Of a stretch of 64,000 bases of DNA, positions 27,275-35,612 are shown piece by piece. The DNA comes from Bacteroidales bacterium UBA7569 (lineage in GTDB: Bacteria; Bacteroidota; Bacteroidia; Bacteroidales; Paludibacteraceae), in NCBI GenBank assembly GCA_002477945.1, contig DLLF01000005.1:15336-79335 (forward strand). Reading direction: 5' to 3'. Position numbers and translations under genes: made by a program. Under the pieces are notes generated by a model. That model was not told the DNA's origin and ran no database searches. It saw only the letters and a list, made by a program, of their open reading frames with translations. How positions within the stretch are numbered: position 1 is the first letter of the stretch; every line of letters begins with the position of its first letter.

Positions 27275-27940
27275 TTATCGTGCAGCCTTGATCACATCAA
27301 GACATTCTTTGCATTTGTCGGTGATATATGCCCAGTCGCCGGCAGCGATGACCTCTTTGGGGAACAACTTGGAGCCCATGCCTACGCAGTACACGCCCGC
27401 TTTGAACCACTTTTCAAGGTTCTCTTTCTCCGGAGCCACACCGCCGGTAACCATAATCTTCGACCATGGCATCGGGGCTTTCAGTCCCTTGACCATATTC
27501 GGACCATAGACATCACCGGGGAAGAGTTTAGTCAGGTCGCAACCGACTTCCTGTGCTTTGCCGATCTCTGTAACCGTACCGCAACCGGGGCAGTAAGGAA
27601 CCAGGCGGCGGTTGCATACAGGGGCAATGTCGGGGTTGAAAAGCGGACCGACCACGAAGCAGGCACCCAGTTGGATATAGAGTGCAGCTGTAGGAGTATC
27701 CACTACAGAACCTACGCCGAGCGCCAACTCAGGACACTCTTTGGCAGCCCATTTAACGAGTTCACCGAAAATCTCGTGTGCGAAATCGCCACGGTTGGTA
27801 AACTCAAACGCACGTACTCCACCCTCATAGCAAGCCTTTACCACATTCTTGCACAAGTCGAGGTCTTTGTTGTAGTAGACAGGCACCATACCCGTCTCGC
27901 CAATCTTGGCCATCACAGCCAACTTATCAAATTTTGCCAT
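27275..27940 (-). CDS. eda: 2-dehydro-3-deoxy-phosphogluconate aldolase (KDPG/KHG aldolase)
   Basis: This 221-residue beta/alpha-barrel class I aldolase cleaves KDPG to pyruvate and glyceraldehyde 3-phosphate. The proton-abstracting glutamate lies in the FEFTNRG motif and the Schiff-base lysine in LTKLFPGDVYGP. TGGVAPEKENLEKWF gives the phosphate-binding Gly segment. It is the last catabolic step of the hexuronate pathway encoded here and follows kdgK across an intergenic palindromic repeat. Confidence 0.93.
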   Translation of the reverse strand: MAKFDKLAVMAKIGETGMVPVYYNKDLDLCKNVVKACYEGGVRAFEFTNRGDFAHEIFGELVKWAAKECPELALGVGSVVDTPTAALYIQLGACFVVGPLFNPDIAPVCNRRLVPYCPGCGTVTEIGKAQEVGCDLTKLFPGDVYGPNMVKGLKAPMPWSKIMVTGGVAPEKENLEKWFKAGVYCVGMGSKLFPKEVIAAGDWAYITDKCKECLDVIKAAR

Positions 27941-27960
27941 ATATATATAGTATTATATTT

Positions 27961-28037
27961 GACTTTCCCAACCCCTCCAGGGGGGGGACTTAATGAATAT
28001 TCCGTAAGTCCCTTCTTTGGAGGGGTTGGGGAGGTCG
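27961..28037. repeat. Palindromic intergenic element, family II, copy B
   Basis: GACTTTCCCAACCCCTCC at the left end faces GGAGGGGTTGGGGAGGTC at the right end, an imperfect inverted repeat with a 40-base centre. It lies between eda and kdgK. Confidence 0.6.
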
Positions 28038-28051
28038 GAGATATTTTTGAT

Positions 28052-29074
28052 TTATCGTTGTACTCGTCCGTTTGCGTTACCACCTGCGAGGGCTTCCACT
28101 TCTTCTACCGAAACGAGGTTGAAATCACCATTAACAGTGTGTTTCAGTGCACTGGCAGCCACTGCAAATTCCAAAGCCTCGCCCTGCGTTTTCTTGGTGA
28201 GCAGACCATGAATCAAGCCTCCGGAGAAAGAGTCGCCACCGCCTACACGGTCAATAATCGGGTTGATCTCGTAGCGTTTCGACTGATAGAACTCTTTGCC
28301 GTCATAGATGAGGGCTTTCCAACCATTGAAGGTAGCCGAATAACTCTCGCGGAGAGTGGAAACGACATACTTGAAGCCGAACTCTTTCATCATCTGCTCG
28401 AAGATGCCTTTGTAGCCTTCCGCATTGGTCTCACCGCTTTCCACATCTGCATCGGGTTTGAAACCGAGACAAAGAGCCGCATCTTCTTCATTACCGATAC
28501 ATACATCTACATATTGCATCAGCGGGCGCATGATGGAGATGGCTTTCTCGCTCGTCCACAGTTTCTTGCGGAAGTTCAGATCCACAGAAACCGTTACGCC
28601 GTGGCGTTTAGCGGCTTCGCAGGCAAGGCGTGTAATCTCAGCCGCCTTATCGGAAATAGCGGGCGTAATACCACTCCAGTGGAACCACTGTGCGCCTTCC
28701 ATAATTGCATCGAAGTCAAAATCCGACGGTTCTGCCTCTGCAATAGCCGAATGTGCGCGGTCGTAGATGACCTTAGAAGGACGCATAGAAGCACCGGTCT
28801 CGCAGTAGTAGAGTCCGACACGGTCGCCGCCACGTGCGATAAAATCGGTATTTACGCCATAGCGACGCAGAGCATTCACTGCAATCTGACCAATCTCATG
28901 CTTGGGCAGTTTGCTTACGAAGACAGCCTCGTGCCCATAGTTAGCACACGAAACAGCCACATTCGCCTCACCGCCACCTGGTATGATACGGAAAGAGTCA
29001 GTTTGAATAAAACGGTCGTTGCCCGCAGGCGACAGGCGGAGCATAATCTCGCCTAAAGTAACAATCTTTGCCAT
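28052..29074 (-). CDS. kdgK: 2-dehydro-3-deoxygluconokinase
   Basis: The start at 29074 (MAKIVTLGEIMLRLS) gives 340 residues of the PfkB/ribokinase family. The N-terminal GGGEANVAV glycine motif binds substrate, and the C-terminal VGGGDSFSGGL carries the catalytic aspartate and the anion hole. It phosphorylates 2-keto-3-deoxygluconate to KDPG using ATP, the substrate of the adjacent eda gene. An extended frame to 29119 runs through a family II repeat and was rejected. Confidence 0.93.
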   Translation of the reverse strand: MAKIVTLGEIMLRLSPAGNDRFIQTDSFRIIPGGGEANVAVSCANYGHEAVFVSKLPKHEIGQIAVNALRRYGVNTDFIARGGDRVGLYYCETGASMRPSKVIYDRAHSAIAEAEPSDFDFDAIMEGAQWFHWSGITPAISDKAAEITRLACEAAKRHGVTVSVDLNFRKKLWTSEKAISIMRPLMQYVDVCIGNEEDAALCLGFKPDADVESGETNAEGYKGIFEQMMKEFGFKYVVSTLRESYSATFNGWKALIYDGKEFYQSKRYEINPIIDRVGGGDSFSGGLIHGLLTKKTQGEALEFAVAASALKHTVNGDFNLVSVEEVEALAGGNANGRVQR

Positions 29075-29087
29075 AATAGATTTTGCA

Positions 29088-29122
29088 GACTTTCCCAACC
29101 TCTCCATAGAAGAGGTCAAGTC
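29088..29122. repeat. Palindromic intergenic element, family II, copy C (short)
   Basis: GACTTTCCCAACCTCTCC is followed at once by AGAAGAGGTCAAGTC, a shortened version of copy B. It lies between kdgK and uxaC. Confidence 0.45.
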
Positions 29123-29136
29123 AGTCGGTGTTATGT

Positions 29137-30552
29137 TTAGAAATTAAAATACTGTTTTGCGTTGTTGTAGCAGATGTCTTCCACCATCTGTTGTACGCGT
29201 GCTTTCTCGTAGCCGGTGTAGGGAACAAGACCATTCTCGATGTCGTTGCCGAGGATGTTGCACAGCGTGCGGCGGAAATACTCGTGGCGCGGATAGGAGA
29301 GGAAGGAGCGACTGTCGGTCAGCATACCTACAAAGCGGCTCAGCAGACCGAGGTTAGAGAGTGCCATCATCTGTTTCTCCATACCATCTTTCTGGTCGAG
29401 GAACCACCAGCCCGAACCGAACTGTATCTTACCAGCCACAGAACCATCCTGGAAGTTACCCAACATTGTAGCAATCACCTCGTTGGCACACGGGTTGAGG
29501 TTATAAAGAATCGTCTTAGCCAACTTGCCCTCCATATTCATCTCGTCGAGGAAATGCGCCATTGCTTTGGCGGTCGTGAATTCGCCGATGGAGTCAAATC
29601 CCGTGTCTGCGCCGAGCAGTTTGAACATCTTGGTATTGTTGTTGCGGATAGCCCCATAGTGGTATTGCTGTGTCCAACCGGCAGCGTAGTCCATTTCTGC
29701 CTGCATATGCAGGAAAGCGTGTTTGTACTGACGGATTTCGCCGGTAGTCAGATCCTTGCCGGCAAGTGCCTTATCCATAATGGCATTAATTTCCGCCTCT
29801 GTGTAAGGTTCGTCATAGAACTCCTCGATACCATGGTCGGACAGACGGCAACCCATCGTAGCAAAGAAATCGTGGCGTTTTTGGAGCGCATCGGTCAGAT
29901 CGGCAAACGTATGTATCTCCATGCCGCTCACCTGCGAGAGTTTTTCGATATAGGCTTTCCATGTAGCGGCATCGATATTCATCGCTGCATCGGGACGCCA
30001 TGCGGGAAGCATACGGGTCTTGCAGGTCGGGTCGGCAGCCACCACTTTGTGCCATTCGAGGCTGTCAGCGGGGTCGTCGGTCGTGCAGACAATCTCCACG
30101 TGGTAATGCTCCATCATTCCGCGCGGGCAGAATTTCGGGTCGGTAGCAATCTGACGGTTGCACTCGTCGTAGATCTCACGGGCAGTTTCCGGATTGAGAC
30201 GTTTGTCAATACCAAAAGCGGTCTTAAGTTCAAGGTGTGTCCAGTGGTAGAGGGGGTTGCGGAAGGTATAAGGCACCGTCTGAGCCCATTTTTCAAATTT
30301 CTCCCAGTCGGTAGTATCTTTTCCCGTGCAATAACGCTCATCAATACCATTGGAACGCATAGCACGCCACTTGTAGTGGTCGCCCATAAGCCAGATCTGT
30401 GCAATTGATTCGAAGCGTTTATTCTCGGCAACCATCTGCGGAATGAGATGGCAGTGATAGTCAATAATCGGCATTTTCGCCGCATGCTCATGATAGAGTT
30501 CCTGTGCAGTCTCTGTCTGCAAGAGGAAGTCCTTGTCCATAAAGGTTTTCAT
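29137..30552 (-). CDS. uxaC: Glucuronate (uronate) isomerase
   Basis: This 471-residue enzyme of the amidohydrolase-like UxaC family converts D-glucuronate to D-fructuronate and D-galacturonate to D-tagaturonate. The metal-binding DYHCHL motif is near residue 31, and the conserved blocks GDHYKWRAMR and SLLSYPRHEYFRRTL follow the family closely. The length is as expected. It is the first gene of the operon and has its own promoter; an ATG at 30540 is an alternative start. Fructuronate reductase and mannonate dehydratase are not in the window. Confidence 0.95.
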   Translation of the reverse strand: MKTFMDKDFLLQTETAQELYHEHAAKMPIIDYHCHLIPQMVAENKRFESIAQIWLMGDHYKWRAMRSNGIDERYCTGKDTTDWEKFEKWAQTVPYTFRNPLYHWTHLELKTAFGIDKRLNPETAREIYDECNRQIATDPKFCPRGMMEHYHVEIVCTTDDPADSLEWHKVVAADPTCKTRMLPAWRPDAAMNIDAATWKAYIEKLSQVSGMEIHTFADLTDALQKRHDFFATMGCRLSDHGIEEFYDEPYTEAEINAIMDKALAGKDLTTGEIRQYKHAFLHMQAEMDYAAGWTQQYHYGAIRNNNTKMFKLLGADTGFDSIGEFTTAKAMAHFLDEMNMEGKLAKTILYNLNPCANEVIATMLGNFQDGSVAGKIQFGSGWWFLDQKDGMEKQMMALSNLGLLSRFVGMLTDSRSFLSYPRHEYFRRTLCNILGNDIENGLVPYTGYEKARVQQMVEDICYNNAKQYFNF

Positions 30553-30633
30553 AATGTTTCTATACTAAAGTCTTTTGTTTCAGAATCTGCGAGAATTGAG
30601 AAATTACCAGAAATTACCCTTTTCTCCATGTTG

Positions 30634-30641
30634 CAAAAGTA
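30634..30641 (-). promoter_or_regulatory. Promoter -7 element of the uronate operon
   Basis: On the minus strand TACTTTTG matches TAnnTTTG; a TTG lies 18 bases upstream, slightly closer than usual. The uxaC ATG is about 80 bases downstream. Confidence 0.5.
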
Positions 30642-30758
30642 GTATTTTTTTGCGGTGTCCAAGTAGAAAAATTGACGCTTTGTGTAGAATTTGCCCAGGA
30701 ATGACAATCTTGTGCATTGGCACATTTTTTGCTCTATTCAAGCAAAAAAAACAGACTT

Positions 30759-31493
30759 ATGGACAATGAATTGAACAAAACCGATTATCGTGAAGAAGAT
30801 GTGAGAGCATCTGGTTTTGCGAGTAATCCGAGTGTGGTATCCACTTTGATGCGTAACGTTTATTGGTGGATGACCGCCGCATTGGCTATTACGGGGCTTA
30901 CCTCGCTTTTGGTAAGCAAGAACGGGGCTATCCTCAGTATGCTATTTTCGAGTTCCGCTCCCATTATCACTTTATGCGTTGTGGAATTGTTGTTAGTGAT
31001 TGTTTTGAGTGCTTGCATCAACAAAATGTCGTTTACGACAGCCACCGTGATGTTTATTGTATATAGCATCGTTAACGGCTTGACTTTGACACCTATCTTC
31101 TTGGTGTACACGGGAGAGAGCATTGCCAGTACGTTCTTCATTACGGCAGGCACGTTTACGGCTATGGCGTTGGCAGGAAGTTTTACGAAGAAAGATTTGA
31201 GCGGATTGGGAAGATTCTTTCTGATGGCATTGATTGGCCTTATTATTGCTTCGGTGGTGAACATCTTTGTAGCCAGTTCGCCACTCTATTGGGGTATAAC
31301 GGTTGTGGGTGTGTTGCTGTTTGCCGGTCTGACAGCATACGATGCACAGCACATCAAGGCTTTGCTGCAGTTCTACGGAGATGAGGTGAATGAGAATACG
31401 CAGAAGATAGCCCTCTTAGGTTCATTGGAACTATATTTGGACTTCATCAATATGTTCCTCTATTTGCTGCGGCTATTCGGCAAGAAGAACTAA
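30759..31493 (+). CDS. Bax inhibitor-1/YccA-family membrane protein
   Basis: The start at 30759 (MDNELNKTDYRE) gives 244 residues. Seven hydrophobic segments follow a polar N-terminus, in the order typical of the UPF0005/BI-1 family, with the conserved GLTAYDAQHIK motif after the sixth segment and a final LYLDFINMFLYLLRL. Family members form pH-sensitive calcium leaks or interact with membrane proteases. The cellular role here is unknown. Neighbours do not suggest one, as it stands alone between the uronate operon and a tRNA. Confidence 0.9.
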   Translation: MDNELNKTDYREEDVRASGFASNPSVVSTLMRNVYWWMTAALAITGLTSLLVSKNGAILSMLFSSSAPIITLCVVELLLVIVLSACINKMSFTTATVMFIVYSIVNGLTLTPIFLVYTGESIASTFFITAGTFTAMALAGSFTKKDLSGLGRFFLMALIGLIIASVVNIFVASSPLYWGITVVGVLLFAGLTAYDAQHIKALLQFYGDEVNENTQKIALLGSLELYLDFINMFLYLLRLFGKKN

Positions 31494-31525
31494 GGAGGTC
31501 GGGAAGACCAAAAAAAGTTGTTCTT

Positions 31526-31557
31526 CTTGTGTATATAGAAAATATATTGTACTTTTG
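31526..31557 (+). promoter_or_regulatory. Promoter of tRNA-Ser
   Basis: CTTG at 31526-31529 and TACTTTTG at 31550-31557 are 20 bases apart, 64 bases before the mature tRNA. Confidence 0.65.
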
Positions 31558-31620
31558 CAACCGCTTTCGGTACGATGTGCTGGAGAGGTGATTCAGACTG
31601 CTTAGAAGCATCCGATGGAA

Positions 31621-31707
31621 GGAAGGATGGGTGAGTGGCTGAAACCAACAGTTTGCTAAACTGTCGTACGGGTAACCGTACCGGGGGTTCGAATCCCCCT
31701 CCTTCCG
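31621..31707 (+). tRNA. tRNA-Ser (anticodon GCU)
   Basis: The acceptor GGAAGGA pairs with TCCTTCC, and G at 31707 is the discriminator usual for serine. The anticodon stem ACAGT/ACTGT encloses TTGCTAA, so the anticodon is GCU (31655-31657), reading AGC/AGU. A long variable arm (GTACGG GTAA CCGTAC) and a perfect T arm (GGGGG TTCGAAT CCCCC) confirm a serine tRNA. The 3' CCA is not fully encoded. Confidence 0.97.
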
Positions 31708-31708
31708 C

Positions 31709-31744
31709 AAGCCCTGCGAACACCGGTTCGCAGGGCTTTTTGTT
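31709..31744 (+). terminator. Terminator of tRNA-Ser
   Basis: AAGCCCTGCGAAC pairs with GTTCGCAGGGCTT across a four-base loop, followed by TTTGTT. Confidence 0.9.
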
Positions 31745-31810
31745 ACTATGATACTCCTTGATGTCTCCATGAAGTGACTCTGAACCGGCACTAATTGCCG
31801 ATTCAATCTA

Positions 31811-32146
31811 ATGTTTGGTTTCCATTAAAGCCCACCAAAGGTTCATTAAAACACTATCGGGTATGAGGTTCTCCGTTAATTGCCGTCAATGAGCCGTTAA
31901 TCCACGGAAGACTACTTGCTCCATTAAAGACCACGAAATGTCTCCATTACATCCATTAAAGGTCATGTAAAACATTATCGAGTATGAGGTTCTCCGTTAA
32001 TTGCCGCCAATGAATCGTTAATCCACGGAAGACTACTTGCTCCATTAAAGACCACGAAATGTCTCCATTAAACCCATTAAAGACCATGTAAAACACTATC
32101 GTATATGAGGCTCTCCGTCAATTACCGTTAATGAGGTTCTAATAAA
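31811..32146. repeat. 121-bp tandem repeat array
   Basis: The landmark TATGAGGTTCTCCGTTAAT recurs at 31862, 31983 and (as TATGAGGCTCTCC) 32104, a constant period of 121 bases. Two full units differ at only a few positions, with partial units on both sides. A CCATTAAAG submotif recurs within each unit. It contains no gene that I can support and lies directly after tRNA-Ser. Confidence 0.85.
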
Positions 32147-32270
32147 AACTCTATACAGAAAAAAGGAACAGAGTTGAAGAGCAGCATTGAAGCGGGCAAG
32201 CATTATAGGTACTCTATGGAATCGAGACGTTTCAATGGAGGATATGTTATGCCATTTATGGCTGTGGAAT

Positions 32271-32302
32271 TTGGACAGATAGGACGGATTGGACGAATAG
32301 GG
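32271..32302. repeat. 9-bp minisatellite, first tract
   Basis: Consecutive 9-base units TTGGACAGA, TAGGACGGA, TTGGACGAA and a partial TAGGG. The same unit forms a longer tract at 32638-32691. Confidence 0.6.
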
Positions 32303-32360
32303 AACTTTACAGGGAGACTATTATAGATGTCCTATATGTTCGAGAAGTTCCATGAGGGAG

Positions 32361-32430
32361 AGAATACCTCCCCAACCCTTCCAAAGAAGGGGAGAGACTT
32401 TCCCAAGCCCCCTCGGAAGGGGGGATCATT
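32361..32430. repeat. Palindromic intergenic element, family II, copy D
   Basis: CCTCCCCAACCCTTCCAAAG, AAGGGGA and then GACTTTCCCAAGCCCCCTC with GGAAGGGGGG resemble the elements between the uronate operon genes. Confidence 0.45.
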
Positions 32431-32480
32431 TACAATTTTATTTTCTCCCGTTCAGGTATTCTTCAGGTATTCTCCATGTT

Positions 32481-32554
32481 TCGTTGAGGGGTGCTTGAGG
32501 TCTCGTTGAGGGGTCGTACTATTTACGATTGGACCATTTACGATGTACGATTTT
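32481..32554 (-). repeat. Intergenic repeat family I, copy d, with shared ATCGTACATCGTAAAT flank
   Basis: On the minus strand the ACCCCTCAACGAGA block occurs twice (once as CCCCTCAACGAAA). It is preceded by ATCGTACATCGTAAATGG, which matches the segment at 14258-14290. The whole 32150-32990 stretch is repeat DNA of this sort; no gene is supported in it. Confidence 0.6.
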
Positions 32555-32637
32555 GCGAAGGAGGTGATAGGGAGGACAAAGAATCCGCCAAAGAGATGAT
32601 GATAGACGTTATAGTCGTTCGAGAAGTTCTATGGAAG

Positions 32638-32691
32638 TAGGACGAATAAGGTGGATAGGACAGATAGGACGAATGGGACAGATAGGGCGAA
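32638..32691. repeat. 9-bp minisatellite, second tract
   Basis: Six 9-base units (TAGGACGAA, TAAGGTGGA, TAGGACAGA, TAGGACGAA, TGGGACAGA, TAGGGCGAA). On the opposite strand they read as a low-complexity C-P-I-R pattern that is not a gene. Confidence 0.75.
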
Positions 32692-32998
32692 GGGAGAAGA
32701 AGAGGAGGAAGGATGGAAAGGCATCCGACACAATGCCGACGTAACTGACCCGCATATTTTGATTTAATTTCGCCAACAGGTTAACGTATTGCGAATTTGC
32801 CATAGTAATCAAGTGGTGGCGGATAAGTTGTCAAATATCTGCCATGAAAGAGGATTGGCGCACTTTTTGTTTGTTCACAGGCGAAATCGCAGGATGGCAG
32901 TTGTTATTTGCCTATTTGCGGAGATTCTGTCCGACGGATTGTTGTACAGCCTTTCGGATGAGACAAGATATAAGGATTATAAGTAAACATATCAGTAT

Positions 32999-34204
32999 AT
33001 GCAGAATGAAACAATTCCCGTCCTGCTACTCACGGGTTATTTGGGTAGCGGAAAGACAACGTTGCTGAACCGTATTCTGACCAACAGGAAAGGGATCCGG
33101 TTTGCGGTGATAGTGAATGACATAGGCGAAGTAAACATTGATGCAGACCTTATACAGAAGGGTGGAGTGGTTACAGCGCAAGATGACAGTTTGGTAGCCT
33201 TGCAGAATGGTTGTATTTGCTGCACTTTGAAGATGAATCTCGTTCAGCAACTGCACGACCTTTGTGCACAGCGGTGCTATGACTACATCGTGATAGAGGC
33301 TTCCGGTATTTGCGAGCCGGCACCCATAGCACAGACATTGTGTTCGTATCCGCAGATAGTTGCCAAATCGGATGCTCCCGTGCCGGTGTTGGACAGCATT
33401 ATCACCGTAGTGGACGCTCTCCGTATGCGTGATGAGTTTGCTTCCGGCAAGGACTTACAGAAAGCAAACATCGGTGAGGAGGACTTGGCCTCATTGGTTA
33501 TCCAACAGATTGAATTCTGCAACCTGATATTGCTCAACAAAGCAAGCGAGGTGACGCCGGACGAGTTGCAGCATATCCGTGCCGTCATTCGTGCCATCCA
33601 ACCCAAGGCAGAGATTATAGCCTGTGACTATTGTGACGTGCCTTTTTCGAAAATTCTGGATACGAATCTGTTCTCTTTTGACGAGGTGGCAGGTTCGGCA
33701 GCCTGGATTGCAGGCGTAGAGGGGGAAGTGGAAGATGACGATGATGACGAGCATGAACACAATGATGGCGGACATGATGGACACCATCACCATCATGAGC
33801 ATGAAGATTTTCACAATGAAGAAGAGGGTGAAGCCTTGGAGTACGGAATATCCACTTTTGTTTATTACCGCCGTCGTCCGATGGATCTGAACCGTTTTGA
33901 CGAGTTTGTGGCACGCCATTGGCCAAAGAATGTGATCCGCTGCAAGGGTATGTGTTATTTTGATACGGAGTATGATATGTGCTATCTGTTCGAGCAATCG
34001 GGCAAACAGTTTAACCTGAAGCAAGCCGGTGCGTTTTATGCGACAATGCCGAAGGACGAATTGGAGCAGATGCTGGCGCACGATGCGACATTACGCAGGG
34101 ACTGGGACGATCGGTATGGCGACAGAATGCAGAAATTGGTCTTTATCGGTCAGAATATGGACAAGACGGAGATTGTGCGGCAACTGGATGATTGTCTTGT
34201 ATAG
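32999..34204 (+). CDS. COG0523 (CobW/G3E) metallochaperone GTPase
   Basis: This 401-residue cytoplasmic GTPase has Walker A GYLGSGKTT at residues 13-21, the metal-binding GCICC motif near residue 73, the switch VIEASGICEPAPI, and a G4 element LLNKAS. An acidic and histidine-rich loop (DDDDDEHEHND, then HHHHHEHED) near residues 245-275 probably gathers zinc or another divalent metal before delivery to a client enzyme. The C-terminal CobW_C domain begins FVYYRRRPMD. It has no metal-related neighbours here, and no Zur-type operator could be identified in the repeat-filled region upstream. Confidence 0.9.
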   Translation: MQNETIPVLLLTGYLGSGKTTLLNRILTNRKGIRFAVIVNDIGEVNIDADLIQKGGVVTAQDDSLVALQNGCICCTLKMNLVQQLHDLCAQRCYDYIVIEASGICEPAPIAQTLCSYPQIVAKSDAPVPVLDSIITVVDALRMRDEFASGKDLQKANIGEEDLASLVIQQIEFCNLILLNKASEVTPDELQHIRAVIRAIQPKAEIIACDYCDVPFSKILDTNLFSFDEVAGSAAWIAGVEGEVEDDDDDEHEHNDGGHDGHHHHHEHEDFHNEEEGEALEYGISTFVYYRRRPMDLNRFDEFVARHWPKNVIRCKGMCYFDTEYDMCYLFEQSGKQFNLKQAGAFYATMPKDELEQMLAHDATLRRDWDDRYGDRMQKLVFIGQNMDKTEIVRQLDDCLV

Positions 34205-34229
34205 CGGCTTGATTATGAGAAAGCGAAAA

Positions 34230-34261
34230 GGGTGCTTCCTGTGAAAGGACAGGAAGCACCC
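34230..34261. terminator. Bidirectional terminator closing the polysaccharide locus
   Basis: GGGTGCTTCCTGT pairs perfectly with ACAGGAAGCACCC across six bases, with AAAAG to the left and a TTTTG run a few bases to the right. It lies between the converging GTPase gene and the last gene of the locus. Confidence 0.75.
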
Positions 34262-34312
34262 TCTCATTTTGTGGAGGAGTGAGTCGGATTTATTGCTTAT
34301 GCCCTTGTTTCC

Positions 34313-35590
34313 TTATCGAATAATGGCTTTCTTGATACTCTCCACGATGTATGCCACATCCTCGTCGCTGACCATAGGTCCTGACGGCAGACACATACCC
34401 ACCTTGAACAATGCTTCGCTTACACCGTTCACGTAGGCGGGAGCGTCTTTGTAAACGGGCTGTTTGTGCATGGGCTTCCATACGGGGCGGGACTCGATGC
34501 CTGCCTTGTCAAGATACATACGCAGTGCCTCCACATTGTCGTTGGGCTGGCAGTCGGTGCGCAGTGTCTCCGCTTGGTGCGTCACGCCTGCCGCACCGCC
34601 CACGGCACCTTGTACGGCTACTTCGTAGGCGTGCTCCTGCCCTGCGATACGCAGTGCGGGGTCAAGGACGATAGTGTTCAGCCAATAGTTGCTGTCGTAC
34701 TCGGGGGCGGGGTTCTTGTGGAACGTGATACCGTCTGTCTTGGCAAAGGCTTTCTCGTAGAGGTCGGCAATGTGCTTGTGGTGACGGATATGCTCGTCCA
34801 CAACGGTCATCTGCCCGCGTCCGATACCTGCACAGATATTCGACAGGCGGTAGTTGTAGCCGATAGCCTCGTGCTGGTAGTAGGGGTATGCCTCGCGTGC
34901 CTGGGTGGCGTACCACATCACTTTCTGCTTGGCTGCCTCGTCGGGGCAAATCAGTGCGCCGCCGCCTGAGGTGGTAATCATCTTGTTGCCGTTGAAGGAC
35001 AGCACTCCATACTTGCCGAATGTGCCTAATACTTGTCCTGCGTAGCGGCTGCCGAAACCCTCTGCGGCATCTTCTATCACGGGTATGCCGTACTTGTCGG
35101 CTATCGCCAGTATTTCGCGTATGCGGTAGGGCATCCCGTAGAGTGCTACGGGAATGATGGCTTTGGGGTATTTGCCCGTCTTGGCTTTGCGGTCGAGAAT
35201 AGCCTGTTCCAATAGTTCGGGGTCCATATTCCAAGAGTCTTTCTCCGAGTCAATGAACACAGGTGTTGCGCCGAGATACTTGATAGGGTGACTGCTGGCG
35301 CAGAACGTGAACGATTGCACGCATACTTCGTCGCCCGCTTGTACACCGCACGCAATCAGTGCCAAATGTACGGCAGCCGTACCCGCAGAGAGTGCCACAA
35401 CCTGTTTGCTTTGCAGTTGCTGTGCTGTTTCTGTATTGTCGCAACTGCTTACAAACTGCTTCAGGTCTTCTTCAAATCCGTTTACGTTTGGTCCGAGAGG
35501 CACTACCCAGTTGGTATCGAAAGCCTCTTGGATGTACTTCTGTTCATTCCCGCTCATGTGTGCGAGACAAAGATAAATCCGTTTGTTCAT
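34313..35590 (-). CDS. DegT/DnrJ/EryC1/StrS sugar aminotransferase
   Basis: The start at 35590 (MNKRIYLCLAHMSGNEQKYI) gives 425 residues. It is a fold-type I PLP enzyme that transfers an amino group to a keto-sugar nucleotide, as PglE does. SAGTAAVHLALIACGV forms the cofactor-phosphate pocket, IEDAAEGFGSRY the aspartate under the pyridine ring, and SFNGNKMITTSGGG the Schiff-base lysine. The GC content is visibly higher than that of the lic genes upstream. With a PglD-like acetyltransferase and a PglC-like transferase in the same operon, it may complete a bacillosamine-type diamino sugar, although no PglF-type dehydratase lies in the window. Confidence 0.9.
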   Translation of the reverse strand: MNKRIYLCLAHMSGNEQKYIQEAFDTNWVVPLGPNVNGFEEDLKQFVSSCDNTETAQQLQSKQVVALSAGTAAVHLALIACGVQAGDEVCVQSFTFCASSHPIKYLGATPVFIDSEKDSWNMDPELLEQAILDRKAKTGKYPKAIIPVALYGMPYRIREILAIADKYGIPVIEDAAEGFGSRYAGQVLGTFGKYGVLSFNGNKMITTSGGGALICPDEAAKQKVMWYATQAREAYPYYQHEAIGYNYRLSNICAGIGRGQMTVVDEHIRHHKHIADLYEKAFAKTDGITFHKNPAPEYDSNYWLNTIVLDPALRIAGQEHAYEVAVQGAVGGAAGVTHQAETLRTDCQPNDNVEALRMYLDKAGIESRPVWKPMHKQPVYKDAPAYVNGVSEALFKVGMCLPSGPMVSDEDVAYIVESIKKAIIR

Positions 35591-35612
35591 ATCTATAATC
35601 TCTTTGTTTCTT

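Noticed and set aside
27266..30408. Two long plus-strand frames (27266-29056 and 29128-30408) opposite eda, kdgK and uxaC.
   Set aside because: They are antisense to well-identified enzymes, lack motifs and one crosses a palindromic repeat between genes.
31447..31806. Minus-strand frames covering tRNA-Ser.
   Set aside because: They run antisense across an unmistakable tRNA, its promoter and terminator.
31811..32146. Considered as a CRISPR array because of regular spacing.
   Set aside because: The units are contiguous 121-bp copies with no unique spacers, and no cas gene is present.
32609..32812. A 67-codon minus-strand frame with a repeated C-P-I-R pattern.
   Set aside because: It is the translation of the 9-bp minisatellite.
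32789..33068. Short plus-strand frames (32789-32986 and 32844-33068) just before the COG0523 gene.
   Set aside because: They overlap each other and the gene start, sit in repeat DNA and show no family resemblance.
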